Below are positions 24,614 through 33,286 of a stretch of 39,889 bases of DNA, piece after piece; position 1 is the stretch's first letter; each line of letters opens with the position of its first letter. Origin of the DNA: an uncultured Eubacterium sp. (GTDB taxonomy: Bacteria; Bacillota; Clostridia; Lachnospirales; Lachnospiraceae); assembly GCA_910584595.1 (NCBI GenBank), contig CAJUBQ010000041.1, forward strand, positions 1 to 39,889, written 5' to 3'. Below the pieces are notes generated by a model that had not been told where the DNA came from, ran no database searches, and worked only from the letters and a program-made list of their open reading frames with translations. The position numbers and the translations under genes were made by a program.

Positions 24614-25893
24614 TATCCCTCACCCCATACCACTTTTTCCAGTATACTTTTTTTGTCTCTACATTCTTCTTTAAATCTTTTAATATTTGTATACCTGTTT
24701 CTGACTCCTGCAATACATGACCAGCAAAACAAATTAACATTACATTCTTTGCATCCTTGAAAATTAAACGGATACGATTTTTCAAGCATATGCAAACCTG
24801 GATTCCAGCGTTTCATATCACAAAAATCCCTTCCAAAATATGTTTGAATATTATCAATTTCCAAAATATTTCCCAAACAAAATTCTTGTAAGTTAAGATT
24901 TCCACAAGGAAAGATGTCCCCTTTAGGATTAACCATTATTTCTTTTCTTCCGGCAGCACAATTAAAACACATTAAATTATTTCCAGCCTCTATTAACTCC
25001 TCTTGAGAATACTGCTCTACATAATGCTCTTTACTATCTTTTTCAAAGCTTTTCCAATTTTCTCCCCCACGTCCCATAGGTTCAAATGCCCTCATTAACG
25101 GGTGCACATTCATTTTTTTACATAATTCTAAAAAATCCGCTCTTAAATTTTCATTAAAATCATCAAACATCATGGATAAATAAATTTCCTTTTCCCCATA
25201 TTTTTGAATCAGCTCTATACTCTTAATTACTCTTTCAAAAACACCTTTTCCTCTGATACGGCTACAGCTTTCTTCATCAATTCCATCAATACTAATATCA
25301 TATTTATCTACACATTTATTCAGGTATTCTATATTATTTTCATTGACTAATAATGCATTCGTTGAAAGCGAAATATTATTTTCAAAATTTTCTCGAAGAT
25401 ACATTAAAAGTTCTATAAAATCTTTCCTAACCATTGGTTCGCCACCTGACAAAACTATCTGATGCGGATTCAGAGCAGCAACTTTTTTCAGAACTTTTTT
25501 TAATAATTCTGTATCCAGTTCGTCTTCTTTTGTAAATTCTGAAACATGCTTTGCATCAACACAGCAATGCTTGCATCTTAGATTACATCTGTATGTCATA
25601 TTAACACTTATTTTCTCAATATTATATGTATACGTATCTGAAATTTTATCCTCTGTTACAATAAATTCAGCAGACAATAGTTTCTCGAAAATATTACGTA
25701 AATATTGTTCATCTTCATCATCATATGCATTTATAAAAATTTCATCTAAAGAAATATTTTTTTCATCCATTTGTTGAATAATTTTCCAACAGCTCATGGG
25801 TATTAGAATCCATTGTCCGGTATCAAGATTAGCTATCACCACTTTTTTTTGTTTAACATTACAAATAGTACGACATGCTCTGCTTAATTTCAT
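24613..25893 (-). CDS. radical SAM/SPASM peptide maturase with N-terminal RRE-like domain (first)
   Basis: A 426-aa enzyme. Residues 1-85 (KVVIANLDTGQWILIP, then KLLSAEFIV) follow the PqqD-like RiPP recognition element pattern, which binds leader peptides. The radical SAM domain has CNLRCKHC (Cys103, 107, 110) and GGEP (150-153); the SPASM region has CFNCAAG, FPCGNLNLQEFC and CKECNVNLFCWSC. ATG at 25893 is preferred over the in-frame ATG at 25902 because GAGGA precedes it by 8 nt. It is first in the operon. The RRE suggests that it engages the precursor and perhaps hands it to the second maturase. Confidence 0.86.
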   Translation of the reverse strand: MKLSRACRTICNVKQKKVVIANLDTGQWILIPMSCWKIIQQMDEKNISLDEIFINAYDDEDEQYLRNIFEKLLSAEFIVTEDKISDTYTYNIEKISVNMTYRCNLRCKHCCVDAKHVSEFTKEDELDTELLKKVLKKVAALNPHQIVLSGGEPMVRKDFIELLMYLRENFENNISLSTNALLVNENNIEYLNKCVDKYDISIDGIDEESCSRIRGKGVFERVIKSIELIQKYGEKEIYLSMMFDDFNENLRADFLELCKKMNVHPLMRAFEPMGRGGENWKSFEKDSKEHYVEQYSQEELIEAGNNLMCFNCAAGRKEIMVNPKGDIFPCGNLNLQEFCLGNILEIDNIQTYFGRDFCDMKRWNPGLHMLEKSYPFNFQGCKECNVNLFCWSCIAGVRNRYTNIKRFKEECRDKKSILEKVVWGEG

Positions 25894-25929
25894 AATACAC
25901 ATCCTCGTATAATAAGTTTTGTTTCTCTA

Positions 25930-25958
25930 TGTAAAACATTTTATAAGACAATTGTCAA
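25930..25958 (-). promoter_or_regulatory. RiPP operon promoter with palindromic -35 region
   Basis: Minus strand: perfect TTGACA (25958-25953), 17-nt spacer, weak -10 TTTACA (25935-25930). The palindrome GACAATTGTC (25947-25956) overlaps the -35 box and could be a regulator site. A consensus -35 with a weak -10 suits a controlled promoter. Confidence 0.5.
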
Positions 25959-26024
25959 CAAATTCTTAATGGTTGTTATCTTTTTATATAGTATCCCCCA
26001 AACCCTGCTCCCTTCAAAAATGGC

Positions 26025-26052
26025 ATAAAAAAAGCCCGGATGAATCCGAGCC
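26025..26052 (-). terminator. terminator upstream of the RiPP operon
   Basis: Minus strand: GCTCGGAT, short loop, ATCCGGGC (one G-T pair), then a run of seven T. It ends transcription from the degraded MFS/GNAT region and insulates the RiPP promoter. Confidence 0.8.
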
Positions 26053-26128
26053 GCAGATCAAAAGAAAACACTAACAATTTTTATAGATTTTTATGTATAA
26101 TTTTAAATGCTTCGTTAAGGAACCGTTC

Positions 26129-26308
26129 CTAACCCTTTCGGGAATACCCCAATTCCGTATAACGAACAACCGATTTCTGACTATCCCCATATTCCCCAAT
26201 AAACTTTTCCATCCAAATCATATGATACCAGCGTCCAAACTGATACCCACAATTATGAAATTCACCTGCTTTCACAAAACCCATGTGCGCATGAAAATCT
26301 GCACTGTT
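26129..26308 (-). pseudogene. C-terminal remnant of a GNAT N-acetyltransferase
   Basis: The frame reads NSADFHAHMGFVKAGEFHNC then GYQFGRWYHMIWMEKFIGE, a recognisable C-terminus of phosphinothricin/PAT-type acetyltransferases (typical pattern F-H-x-x-x-G-F ... G-Y-K-F-G-R-W-x-D-x-x-W-M-E-K). The N-terminal two thirds, including most of the acetyl-CoA site, are absent and an in-frame stop lies just upstream. It sits between the MFS pseudogene and the terminator. Confidence 0.7.
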
Positions 26309-26329
26309 TCATCGGCATCCAAAACTTTC

Positions 26330-27195
26330 TCACGCCAAAACATGTCTCACCTTCCATGACGACACCATCAAAACAACATAAAAAAATAAAACATAAACCG
26401 GAAATATCCCCATATCGGCAAACTGCCCTAACATTCCGCAAACTGCCGGCGCAAGCATAATGCCAATATAAGATGCTGCCATCTGTGTCCCCATCACAGA
26501 CTGAGAAACATCGGCTCCAAAATTCTGCGGTGTTAAATAATTAAAATTTGGAAACAGCGGCCCATTTCCAAGACCTGCCATTAAAAAACCGATAGCGGCA
26601 AGATAAGAATCTCCAGACAGAAATAAGAAAATGATCGCCATACCTAAAATCACCTGTCCAAGCTGAATAATCCGCCAACTGTCCAGCCATGCAGCAACCA
26701 CACCGGATAAAAATCTTCCCACTGCCATTCCAATATAGTAAAACATAAGAATGCGGGCAGCCTGTTCAGCCGTCATATGTCTGTATTCTACGAGAAAAGC
26801 GCTCCCCCACCCACCGCAAGTATACTCAATGGCACAGGACGTTAAGAATAAACACCACATCCCCTTGACCCCAGGTATATTTGCAATCTCCGAAAACGTC
26901 AGCGCCTTTGTCTCCTGTACCATTGCTCCATCATTCCTGCCATGCACCCTTTTCCAAATCGGCAGAGTGACAAACAATAGAAATGTATATTCGTCCCAAA
27001 ACGGCTGATAACTCGTGCGCTAAGTATACTGGATAAAATCGTCCCAAGGGAAATAATGACAGAAATAAAACTCGCATACGAAATCGGAAGCGCAAAATCC
27101 AAATATATAGCCGGCCAGGCTGTCCCCAAAAGAGAATCTGGAATTCCAAGGCCGATAAATGCAATATAAATGATGATTAGTAAGACGTAAGCCAT
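26330..27195 (-). pseudogene. MFS transporter broken by an internal deletion and frameshift
   Basis: The N-terminal part (from ATG at 27195 under a GAGGAGG site) reads as a normal MFS start, LGIPDSLLGTAWPAIY through VISRFGTNI. It then jumps directly, in another frame, to FVTLPIWKRVHGRN, which in homologues follows about six helices. The remaining C-terminal half continues to 26330 (GNGPLFPNFNYLTPQ is visible). Roughly 100 or more codons are missing and the reading frame changes at about 26970, so the pump cannot be functional. Substrate unknown. Confidence 0.75.
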
Positions 27196-27229
27196 ATGAT
27201 ATCCTCCTCAAGGCTCTGCCGTAAAAATA

Positions 27230-28690
27230 TCAGCGCAGCTTATACACACGAAATCCACTGTCAAATACTGCTTTCGGGTATTCTTTCTTTATCTTTTCCG
27301 CAGCGCGCCTAATCCGCTCTTTTCCTATTTCACAAATAGTAAGGTAACCTGCTTTGTAAGCTTCACTCTCTTCGCCGGTCTGTTCGGGCCTTTGTACCAT
27401 CATAAACTTTCTGCTGCCCCCGTCCTGTGCATTTAACAGCATCACCGCATGCGCAGTCGTCGCCGAACCTGAAAAGAAGTCCAAAATAATATCCTGCCCG
27501 TTCGTGCCTGCCCTGCAAAAATCTAAAAGCAGTGATAATGGTTTCGGAAAGGAAAATATTTTTGCTCCAAACAACTCCTCTGCTTCAGCTGTTCCTCTCC
27601 TGCTTGCATATTTTTTGTCTGTTAAAAGACTGCGGATAATTTTTTTGTTGCGGCGCATTTTTTGTATAATACGATACTCCCCTTCCCGAAGCTTATAACC
27701 GGCAATTTCTTTATTTAAATGCTGTCTTGCCTTTTCTTTTCCCCATCGCCAAACAAACTGCACGCCGTTTTTTTGTGATTTCGGAGGATATAGCTCTATG
27801 CTGTTATCCTTTTTTTCCAGTCCGATTTTATAAAAACCATCTGTACGAACCGGTTCATCCGGATACAGATAAAATGGATAGTACAAATTCGGACGGTTGT
27901 TTTTATGAAACGCCTCGTTACTATTGTACAGCGGATGAATATTAAAACCACCTTTTTCATCTGCAAACCTGAACTTTTTCTCCGTGTCTGTGAGCGGATA
28001 GGTCTTTGTCTTAGAACTGTCTTTTGCATAAAGCAGGCAGTACTCATGCATTTTTCCAAGATGTCCATAATCACGGGCATTTGGTGTTGAATTGACTATA
28101 AATGTTCCACAGTAATTGCTTTCACCGAATATTTCATCACACATTTTTTTTAGATTTGCATATTCGTGATCGTCGATCGATAAAAAGATCATGCCGTCTT
28201 CAGTTAAAAGATTTCTTGCCAGTAAAAGCCTTGGATACATCATGGAACACCAGCCGGCATGTGAAAAATCATCCATATAAACAAAGGAATCGGACCCTGT
28301 ATTATAGGGCGGGTCGATATAAATCATTTTTATTTTATTCTTGTAACATCTCTGCAGCAGTTTTAAAACAGGCAGATTATCACCTTCAATATATACATTG
28401 TCTGTGTCATCCCAATCAACGCTTTCATTTTTACAAGGAAATAGTCTTAAGTCCGTCCGGCTGGCTGCCTGTGCGGCTGCCTCTTTCCTGCCTGTCCAGG
28501 TAAACTCACACCTCTGTGTTTGCGGTAGTGCAGGCTCTTCAAGCATCTGGTGCAAAAGTTCAAAATTCACTTGCTTGCAAAGTTTTCCATCTGGATCCTT
28601 AATTGTTATCACACAGTCTGGAAATGCTTTTTCTAGTTTGTCTATATTTTGTTTCACATTACTTTTAGTTTTTTGCATCGTTTCCTTCAT
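27230..28690 (-). CDS. type III-like DNA methyltransferase (Mod), orphan and shortened
   Basis: A 486-aa beta-class N6-adenine methyltransferase with catalytic motif DPPYNTGSDSF, SAM-binding LDFFSGSATTAHAV, and the family start YIEGDNLPVLKLLQRCYKNKIKMIYIDPP. It is shorter than typical Mod subunits (about 600-650 aa): between DDFS and GWCSMMYPRL some 30-40 residues usual in the family are missing, and the target-recognition region is short. No Res helicase gene is next to it, so it cannot form a restriction system here. It could be an orphan epigenetic methyltransferase or a decaying system that keeps an open frame. Confidence 0.82.
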   Translation of the reverse strand: MKETMQKTKSNVKQNIDKLEKAFPDCVITIKDPDGKLCKQVNFELLHQMLEEPALPQTQRCEFTWTGRKEAAAQAASRTDLRLFPCKNESVDWDDTDNVYIEGDNLPVLKLLQRCYKNKIKMIYIDPPYNTGSDSFVYMDDFSHAGWCSMMYPRLLLARNLLTEDGMIFLSIDDHEYANLKKMCDEIFGESNYCGTFIVNSTPNARDYGHLGKMHEYCLLYAKDSSKTKTYPLTDTEKKFRFADEKGGFNIHPLYNSNEAFHKNNRPNLYYPFYLYPDEPVRTDGFYKIGLEKKDNSIELYPPKSQKNGVQFVWRWGKEKARQHLNKEIAGYKLREGEYRIIQKMRRNKKIIRSLLTDKKYASRRGTAEAEELFGAKIFSFPKPLSLLLDFCRAGTNGQDIILDFFSGSATTAHAVMLLNAQDGGSRKFMMVQRPEQTGEESEAYKAGYLTICEIGKERIRRAAEKIKKEYPKAVFDSGFRVYKLR

Positions 28691-28729
28691 TTTTTAGCTT
28701 CAAATACTCATTGCCTTTCATCCATCTTT

Positions 28730-30079
28730 CTAAATAATCTTCCTGCTTTCGTCAAAATGCACGCGGCATAAATAATACACATAGCCCGTCAAGTCTGCCA
28801 ATATCCATCCAATTGGGATAGACCACCAGATTCCGGCAGCTCCGAAAGTTTTTACTGCTGAAAGCATATATGCTAACAAGACACGAGTCCCCAGCGAAAT
28901 CACAGTCAATACAACAGACATGGCAGGTTTTCCAATAGCCCGATAGAATCCGTAAAATAAAAATAAACATCCAATGCCAAAATAAAAAGGGCCGACAATG
29001 CGCAAATACCGGATGCCTTCTGCAAGAATTGCTTTTTGCGTAGATTTAATAAAAATAAGCAAGAAAGGCCTGGCAAATATCCAGATCAGCAAAGATGCCA
29101 GCAAACAATAAATAACAACCGTTGCCACCGCATATCGCACACCTTTTACAACTCTGCGCTTTTGTCCTGCACCCATATTTTGAGCAATAAAGGTAGAAAA
29201 AGCATTTGCGTATTCCTGTGCCGGCATGTAAGTAAACGCTTCTATTTTAACTGCCGCTGCAAATGCTGCCATCACGGCTGTTCCAAAACTGTTGACGAGT
29301 CCTTGCACCATTAAAATGCCAAGGTTCATCACCGACTGCTGCATACAAGTCAGTACTGAATAATTTGCAATCTCTTTAAAATCGGACGTTTTCACATGAA
29401 CATGTAACAAAGCGCTTCTTACTTCACCTTCTTTTACCAGTACATAGATACCTATCCCAATCCCTGACAAATATTGCGAAATGATTGTCGCTGAAGCTGC
29501 ACCGAGCGTCCCCCATTGAAACACTGCAACAAACAGCACATCCAACAAAATATTACATACCGTAGAGATGCCAAGAAAAATCAGCGGCGCTACAGAATTG
29601 CCAATCGCTTTTAAATATGCTCCGAAAAAATTGTAAGCTGCAATCGCAGGAATTCCCCAAAATACGACAATCAAATATCCTCTTGTCATTGCCGCAATCT
29701 CTTTTGGAATATTCATCCAGACAAGCATTGCATCCACACACAAAACAGACACGGCGGTAAGAAGCGCTGCAATTGCCGCCAACAGGAAAAAGGATGCACA
29801 AATACTGCTCTTTAGCTGCTGCCTGTCCTGTCTGCCAAAGCATAGTGAAAAAACCGTTCCACTCCCCATACATAACCCAATCAGTACCGATGTAAGAAAC
29901 GTCATAAGTGCAAATGCAGAACCAACAGCTGCGAGTGCATCCGGGCCTATCATATGTCCGACTACCCAGGTATCTGCAATATTGTATCCCTGCTGCAAAA
30001 TATTGCCTAATATCATTGGCAGTGCAAACAATGACATAGTAGAAAATACCGGGCCTGTCGTTAAATCCTGCCGGTTCAT
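28730..30079 (-). CDS. MATE family multidrug efflux transporter
   Basis: A 449-aa, 12-TM MATE protein: the N-terminus MNRQDLTTGPVFSTMSLFAL with ALPMILGNILQQGYNIADTW and later ASATIISQYLSG are typical of the DinF/NorM-like group that couples Na+ or H+ import to drug export. The start is set at the ATG at 30079 (family-like N-terminus), seven nt after the chemotaxis receptor stop; the frame also opens at 30127 inside the receptor gene. AGGAGG lies 12 nt upstream, a longish spacing. Probably co-transcribed with the receptor. Confidence 0.88.
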   Translation of the reverse strand: MNRQDLTTGPVFSTMSLFALPMILGNILQQGYNIADTWVVGHMIGPDALAAVGSAFALMTFLTSVLIGLCMGSGTVFSLCFGRQDRQQLKSSICASFFLLAAIAALLTAVSVLCVDAMLVWMNIPKEIAAMTRGYLIVVFWGIPAIAAYNFFGAYLKAIGNSVAPLIFLGISTVCNILLDVLFVAVFQWGTLGAASATIISQYLSGIGIGIYVLVKEGEVRSALLHVHVKTSDFKEIANYSVLTCMQQSVMNLGILMVQGLVNSFGTAVMAAFAAAVKIEAFTYMPAQEYANAFSTFIAQNMGAGQKRRVVKGVRYAVATVVIYCLLASLLIWIFARPFLLIFIKSTQKAILAEGIRYLRIVGPFYFGIGCLFLFYGFYRAIGKPAMSVVLTVISLGTRVLLAYMLSAVKTFGAAGIWWSIPIGWILADLTGYVYYLCRVHFDESRKII

Positions 30080-30086
30080 AACCTGT

Positions 30087-32186
30087 TTAGTCCTCCTGCT
30101 GTCCTTCTTTTTCATTCTCCCTGTCACTGACTTTGGAATGAAATTTAAACTTCCGCATCTCCTGTTCCATTAAATCAGATACCATTGTAAGACTCTCCAC
30201 ACCAATCTGAATGTCCATCAGCTCTTTTTCAACAGAACCCGCGGCTTCTGCGGATAAGGTTTCCGCCTGCTTTGAAATATCATGGATCCGCTGTGCAGCA
30301 GCGCCAATCTGCTGGTCAATCTCATACATTTCCTGAATAAAGCCGTTCATATCGCTGACAGAGCTTCCAGTCTGTTCTGTGACTTTTTTAAAGTCCGCAA
30401 TAATCTCTCCGGTCTTTTGCATAGATGATACCTGAGCCGCAACCATCGTCTTCATCTTTTCAAATTGTGCTATAATGTCATCAATATCACCGCAAAATGC
30501 TCCGATCATCGTATCAATATCTGCCGTTGCTTTCGAAGAATCCGCTGCCAGCTTACCAACGGACTCTGCTACAACAGCAAACCCTTTCCCGTGTTCTCCT
30601 GCTCTTGCAGCTTCAATGCTTGCATTCAGCGCCAACAGCTCTGTCTCCGAAGCAATATTTCGAATCGTCTGTACAATTTCAGCTATTTTTTGCGAATGCA
30701 TTTCCAGCAGTTTTACTTTTTCATAAGAACATGCCATATACTCTTCGACACTGTGGTTTTGTTCTTCTAATTTCTGAATGCTTCGGATTCCCTCTGCACC
30801 GGATGTTACCGTATGCTCTGCCTCGTACAGCAAATCCGCGCTTTTTTCCTTAAGCTGTTCAAACCGCTTTTCCATTTGCGCGATATGCTCCGTAACCTGA
30901 CTGACCTCAGATGTTTGTGCTGCTGTGCCATCTGTAATTTCCTGCATTGCCTGGCTGATCACATCTATGTCTGACTCCATAGCCTGAAGTCGGTTCGAAC
31001 ATTGCATCAGGTCTTTTGTATAATCGGTCATATGATGCAATGCGCCAGAGATCCGGCCTGCCATCACATTATAGCTCGCTGCCAGCTGCCCGACCTCATT
31101 TTGGCTGCTCTCATCAGCAAAAGCAGAAAAATCTCCCTCCGCTGCATCTTTCATTAGCCCTGAAATCGCAACGACCGGAGTTGTCAGTTTACGGGCAAGA
31201 TGCAGCACAAAAAATACAACAGCTGTAACTGCGAGAATAGTAACCGCTGCAGCTGCAAGAAGCATACGCACAGCCATTGCCATTGCGGCGCTTTTCTTCT
31301 GTAAGGTAATCAGTGACCAGGAATCCGAATTTCCCTGCAGCTTAATCGCTGCATAGCCGGCATAATACGTTTGTTTATCATACGATATTTTAGTACTGCC
31401 GCTGTTCCCTGCCATCACCTGCGCAATCACCTGTTTAAAATTATCGGATATTTCAAAAGAATGCTGTTCGGTCTTAATATTTCCTTCTTCGTCAACGGCC
31501 GGATTTCCGGAAGCGTCCTTAACCGCTACCGTAGCATTGAGATCTTTATAATTATACTGTTCTTCTAACTGAGTCAGATCCGGATGTGCAACTACGACCC
31601 CTTCCCCATCAATCACAAAAGAAATCCTGCCATCCGCTTCATTCGAATGTTCCCCGATTAACTCCTGTAAAAAATCCAGTTTTAAATCCGCCGCATAAAT
31701 GCCCTGCAGCACATTGTCCTGATACATTGGAAAAAATACGGAAGCACAGGGCATCCCTGTTGCAACAGAATAATAAGATTTGGATATAAATGCTTCCGGC
31801 TCTTCCATCATCTGTAAAAACCACCACCTGGCAGAACGATCTGCCAGTTCTCCGGATGAACGGCCGGTTTGCATACCATCTGTACCCTGTATGTATATCT
31901 GATCTAAATAAGAGTTTCTCTCCACACACCGCTTTAGGATCGGCGTCTGCACATCTGTATCCATCGTCAAAATACTCGGATTATCCGCCAGTTCCCCATT
32001 CACATGGTACGCCTCATCCATAAAGATCGAAATCTCACCTGCCATAAGACTGGAAAGCTGCTCGTTTTTTTTATAAATTTCCTGTTCATAAGATGTCGTA
32101 AATATTACAAGCACTACGGCAGGCAAAGCTACCGCAAGCGTCAGCATTGGAATAAGCAGCTGTTTTAAAATACTTTTTTTCCTCAT
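30087..32186 (-). CDS. methyl-accepting chemotaxis protein (dCache type)
   Basis: A 699-aa receptor. The start at 32186 (MRKKSILKQLLIPML) is under GGGAG at 9 nt; earlier codons in frame (to 32258) overlap azlD and are unlikely. It has a TM segment at about 11-30, a Cache-like extracytoplasmic sensor to about 290 (RSARWWFLQMMEEPEAFISK, SVATGMPCASVFFPMY), a second TM, a HAMP segment (TTPVVAISGLMKDAAEGDF), then a long signalling helix bundle with the conserved tip ETELLALNASIEAARAGEHG. The ligand is unknown, though dCache domains often bind amino acids. The neighbouring AzlCD exporter may make such a link, which is speculation. Confidence 0.88.
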   Translation of the reverse strand: MRKKSILKQLLIPMLTLAVALPAVVLVIFTTSYEQEIYKKNEQLSSLMAGEISIFMDEAYHVNGELADNPSILTMDTDVQTPILKRCVERNSYLDQIYIQGTDGMQTGRSSGELADRSARWWFLQMMEEPEAFISKSYYSVATGMPCASVFFPMYQDNVLQGIYAADLKLDFLQELIGEHSNEADGRISFVIDGEGVVVAHPDLTQLEEQYNYKDLNATVAVKDASGNPAVDEEGNIKTEQHSFEISDNFKQVIAQVMAGNSGSTKISYDKQTYYAGYAAIKLQGNSDSWSLITLQKKSAAMAMAVRMLLAAAAVTILAVTAVVFFVLHLARKLTTPVVAISGLMKDAAEGDFSAFADESSQNEVGQLAASYNVMAGRISGALHHMTDYTKDLMQCSNRLQAMESDIDVISQAMQEITDGTAAQTSEVSQVTEHIAQMEKRFEQLKEKSADLLYEAEHTVTSGAEGIRSIQKLEEQNHSVEEYMACSYEKVKLLEMHSQKIAEIVQTIRNIASETELLALNASIEAARAGEHGKGFAVVAESVGKLAADSSKATADIDTMIGAFCGDIDDIIAQFEKMKTMVAAQVSSMQKTGEIIADFKKVTEQTGSSVSDMNGFIQEMYEIDQQIGAAAQRIHDISKQAETLSAEAAGSVEKELMDIQIGVESLTMVSDLMEQEMRKFKFHSKVSDRENEKEGQQED

Positions 32187-32223
32187 TTGAAAAATCTCCC
32201 TTATCTGAAAAGTTATCCTTTTC

Positions 32224-32541
32224 CTACCGAAACAGGACCATCGCTGTCTCACAGACAAAAACTACCCCACAGCATAATACAGCAATACTTACCATATTTA
32301 ATCCTTTCCATGCAGCAGCGATTCCAACAGCCAGCGCCAAAATTCCGGCAACAGGATACTGCGGCGCCGCTAACATTGCCGGAAATGTCATAACTGCAAG
32401 CGTTACATAAGGTACATAGTAAAGAAACGACTGCAGAAACGGATTTTTAATCTTTTTACGTATCAGGGTCAGCGGCAGCACTCGGATCATGCAGGAAACT
32501 ACGGCTGCTACAAGTATATATAAATAAATATTATGTTCCAT
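32224..32541 (-). CDS. azlD: AzlD-like branched-chain amino acid exporter subunit
   Basis: A 105-aa, four-helix protein: LYILVAAVVSCMIRVLPLTL, then FLYYVPYVTLAVMTFPAML and AVGIAAAWKGLNMVSIAVL, matching AzlD. It works with AzlC to export branched-chain amino acids or analogues. The start at 32541 (MEHNIYLYIL) overlaps the azlC stop by 11 nt; an earlier in-frame start at 32580 would overlap much more and has a non-family N-terminus. Confidence 0.85.
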   Translation of the reverse strand: MEHNIYLYILVAAVVSCMIRVLPLTLIRKKIKNPFLQSFLYYVPYVTLAVMTFPAMLAAPQYPVAGILALAVGIAAAWKGLNMVSIAVLCCGVVFVCETAMVLFR

Positions 32542-33286
32542 ATTGCGAAATTCCCTTCTTTTCATCTTCCTGTGATTCATCTTCCGGCTTTACGGGAAAC
32601 AAAACAGCTGCGGCTGCTGCGATTATCACTGTGAGCAGACTGATCTTCATACTGTCAGACATATTTTCAAACAAAGATATTTTAGACACTGCATAACTTA
32701 CAGCGAAGCTAACTGCAACGACTCCTCCCACGACCTTATTCTGTTTGGATGCAGGTATCATAATGGCGACAAACATCCCATACAACGCCACACTTAGCGC
32801 ACTGACAACGGATACAGGCAAAATATTGCCTGCTACAATCCCAAGAGCCGTCCCCATCGACCAGCCCGGCAGAGCAATAAACATTGCACCGTAATTATAA
32901 TACGGATTTAATATTCCCGGTCTCCCGATGCTGATTCCAAATATTTCATCTGTAATTCCAAATCCAACGAAAAAACGATGCGCAAAAGAAGTATCCGGCT
33001 GAAACTTCTGGCTAAGCGCACAGCTCATTAATAAATACCTCATATTCGTAATTAATATAACAAATGCCATCTCCACATAAGGAGCATTTGCCATAATTAC
33101 CGTAAATTCAGCATATTCCCCTGCTGAAGCGTGATTAAGCATACTGGATATAAATCCCTGGATCGGATTTAAACCTGCTTTTTTTGCTACGATCCCTAAC
33201 GAAAATGCTACCGCAAAATAACCCATAGCGATCGGTATCCCATCCCGCAATCCATTGATAAAAGCATTTTTATTCTGATTCTTCAT
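32531..33286 (-). CDS. azlC: AzlC-like branched-chain amino acid exporter subunit
   Basis: A 251-aa membrane protein with the family core GLRDGIPIAMGYFAVAFSLG, MLNHASAGEYA and ITNMRYLLMSCALSQKF, then FGITDEIFGISI. AzlC forms the larger part of the AzlCD export pair. It overlaps the upstream potassium-channel gene by 17 nt and the downstream azlD by 11 nt, so the three are translationally coupled. The hydrophilic C-terminus (EDESQEDEKKG) is a usual feature. Confidence 0.9.
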   Translation of the reverse strand: MKNQNKNAFINGLRDGIPIAMGYFAVAFSLGIVAKKAGLNPIQGFISSMLNHASAGEYAEFTVIMANAPYVEMAFVILITNMRYLLMSCALSQKFQPDTSFAHRFFVGFGITDEIFGISIGRPGILNPYYNYGAMFIALPGWSMGTALGIVAGNILPVSVVSALSVALYGMFVAIMIPASKQNKVVGGVVAVSFAVSYAVSKISLFENMSDSMKISLLTVIIAAAAAVLFPVKPEDESQEDEKKGISQYGT

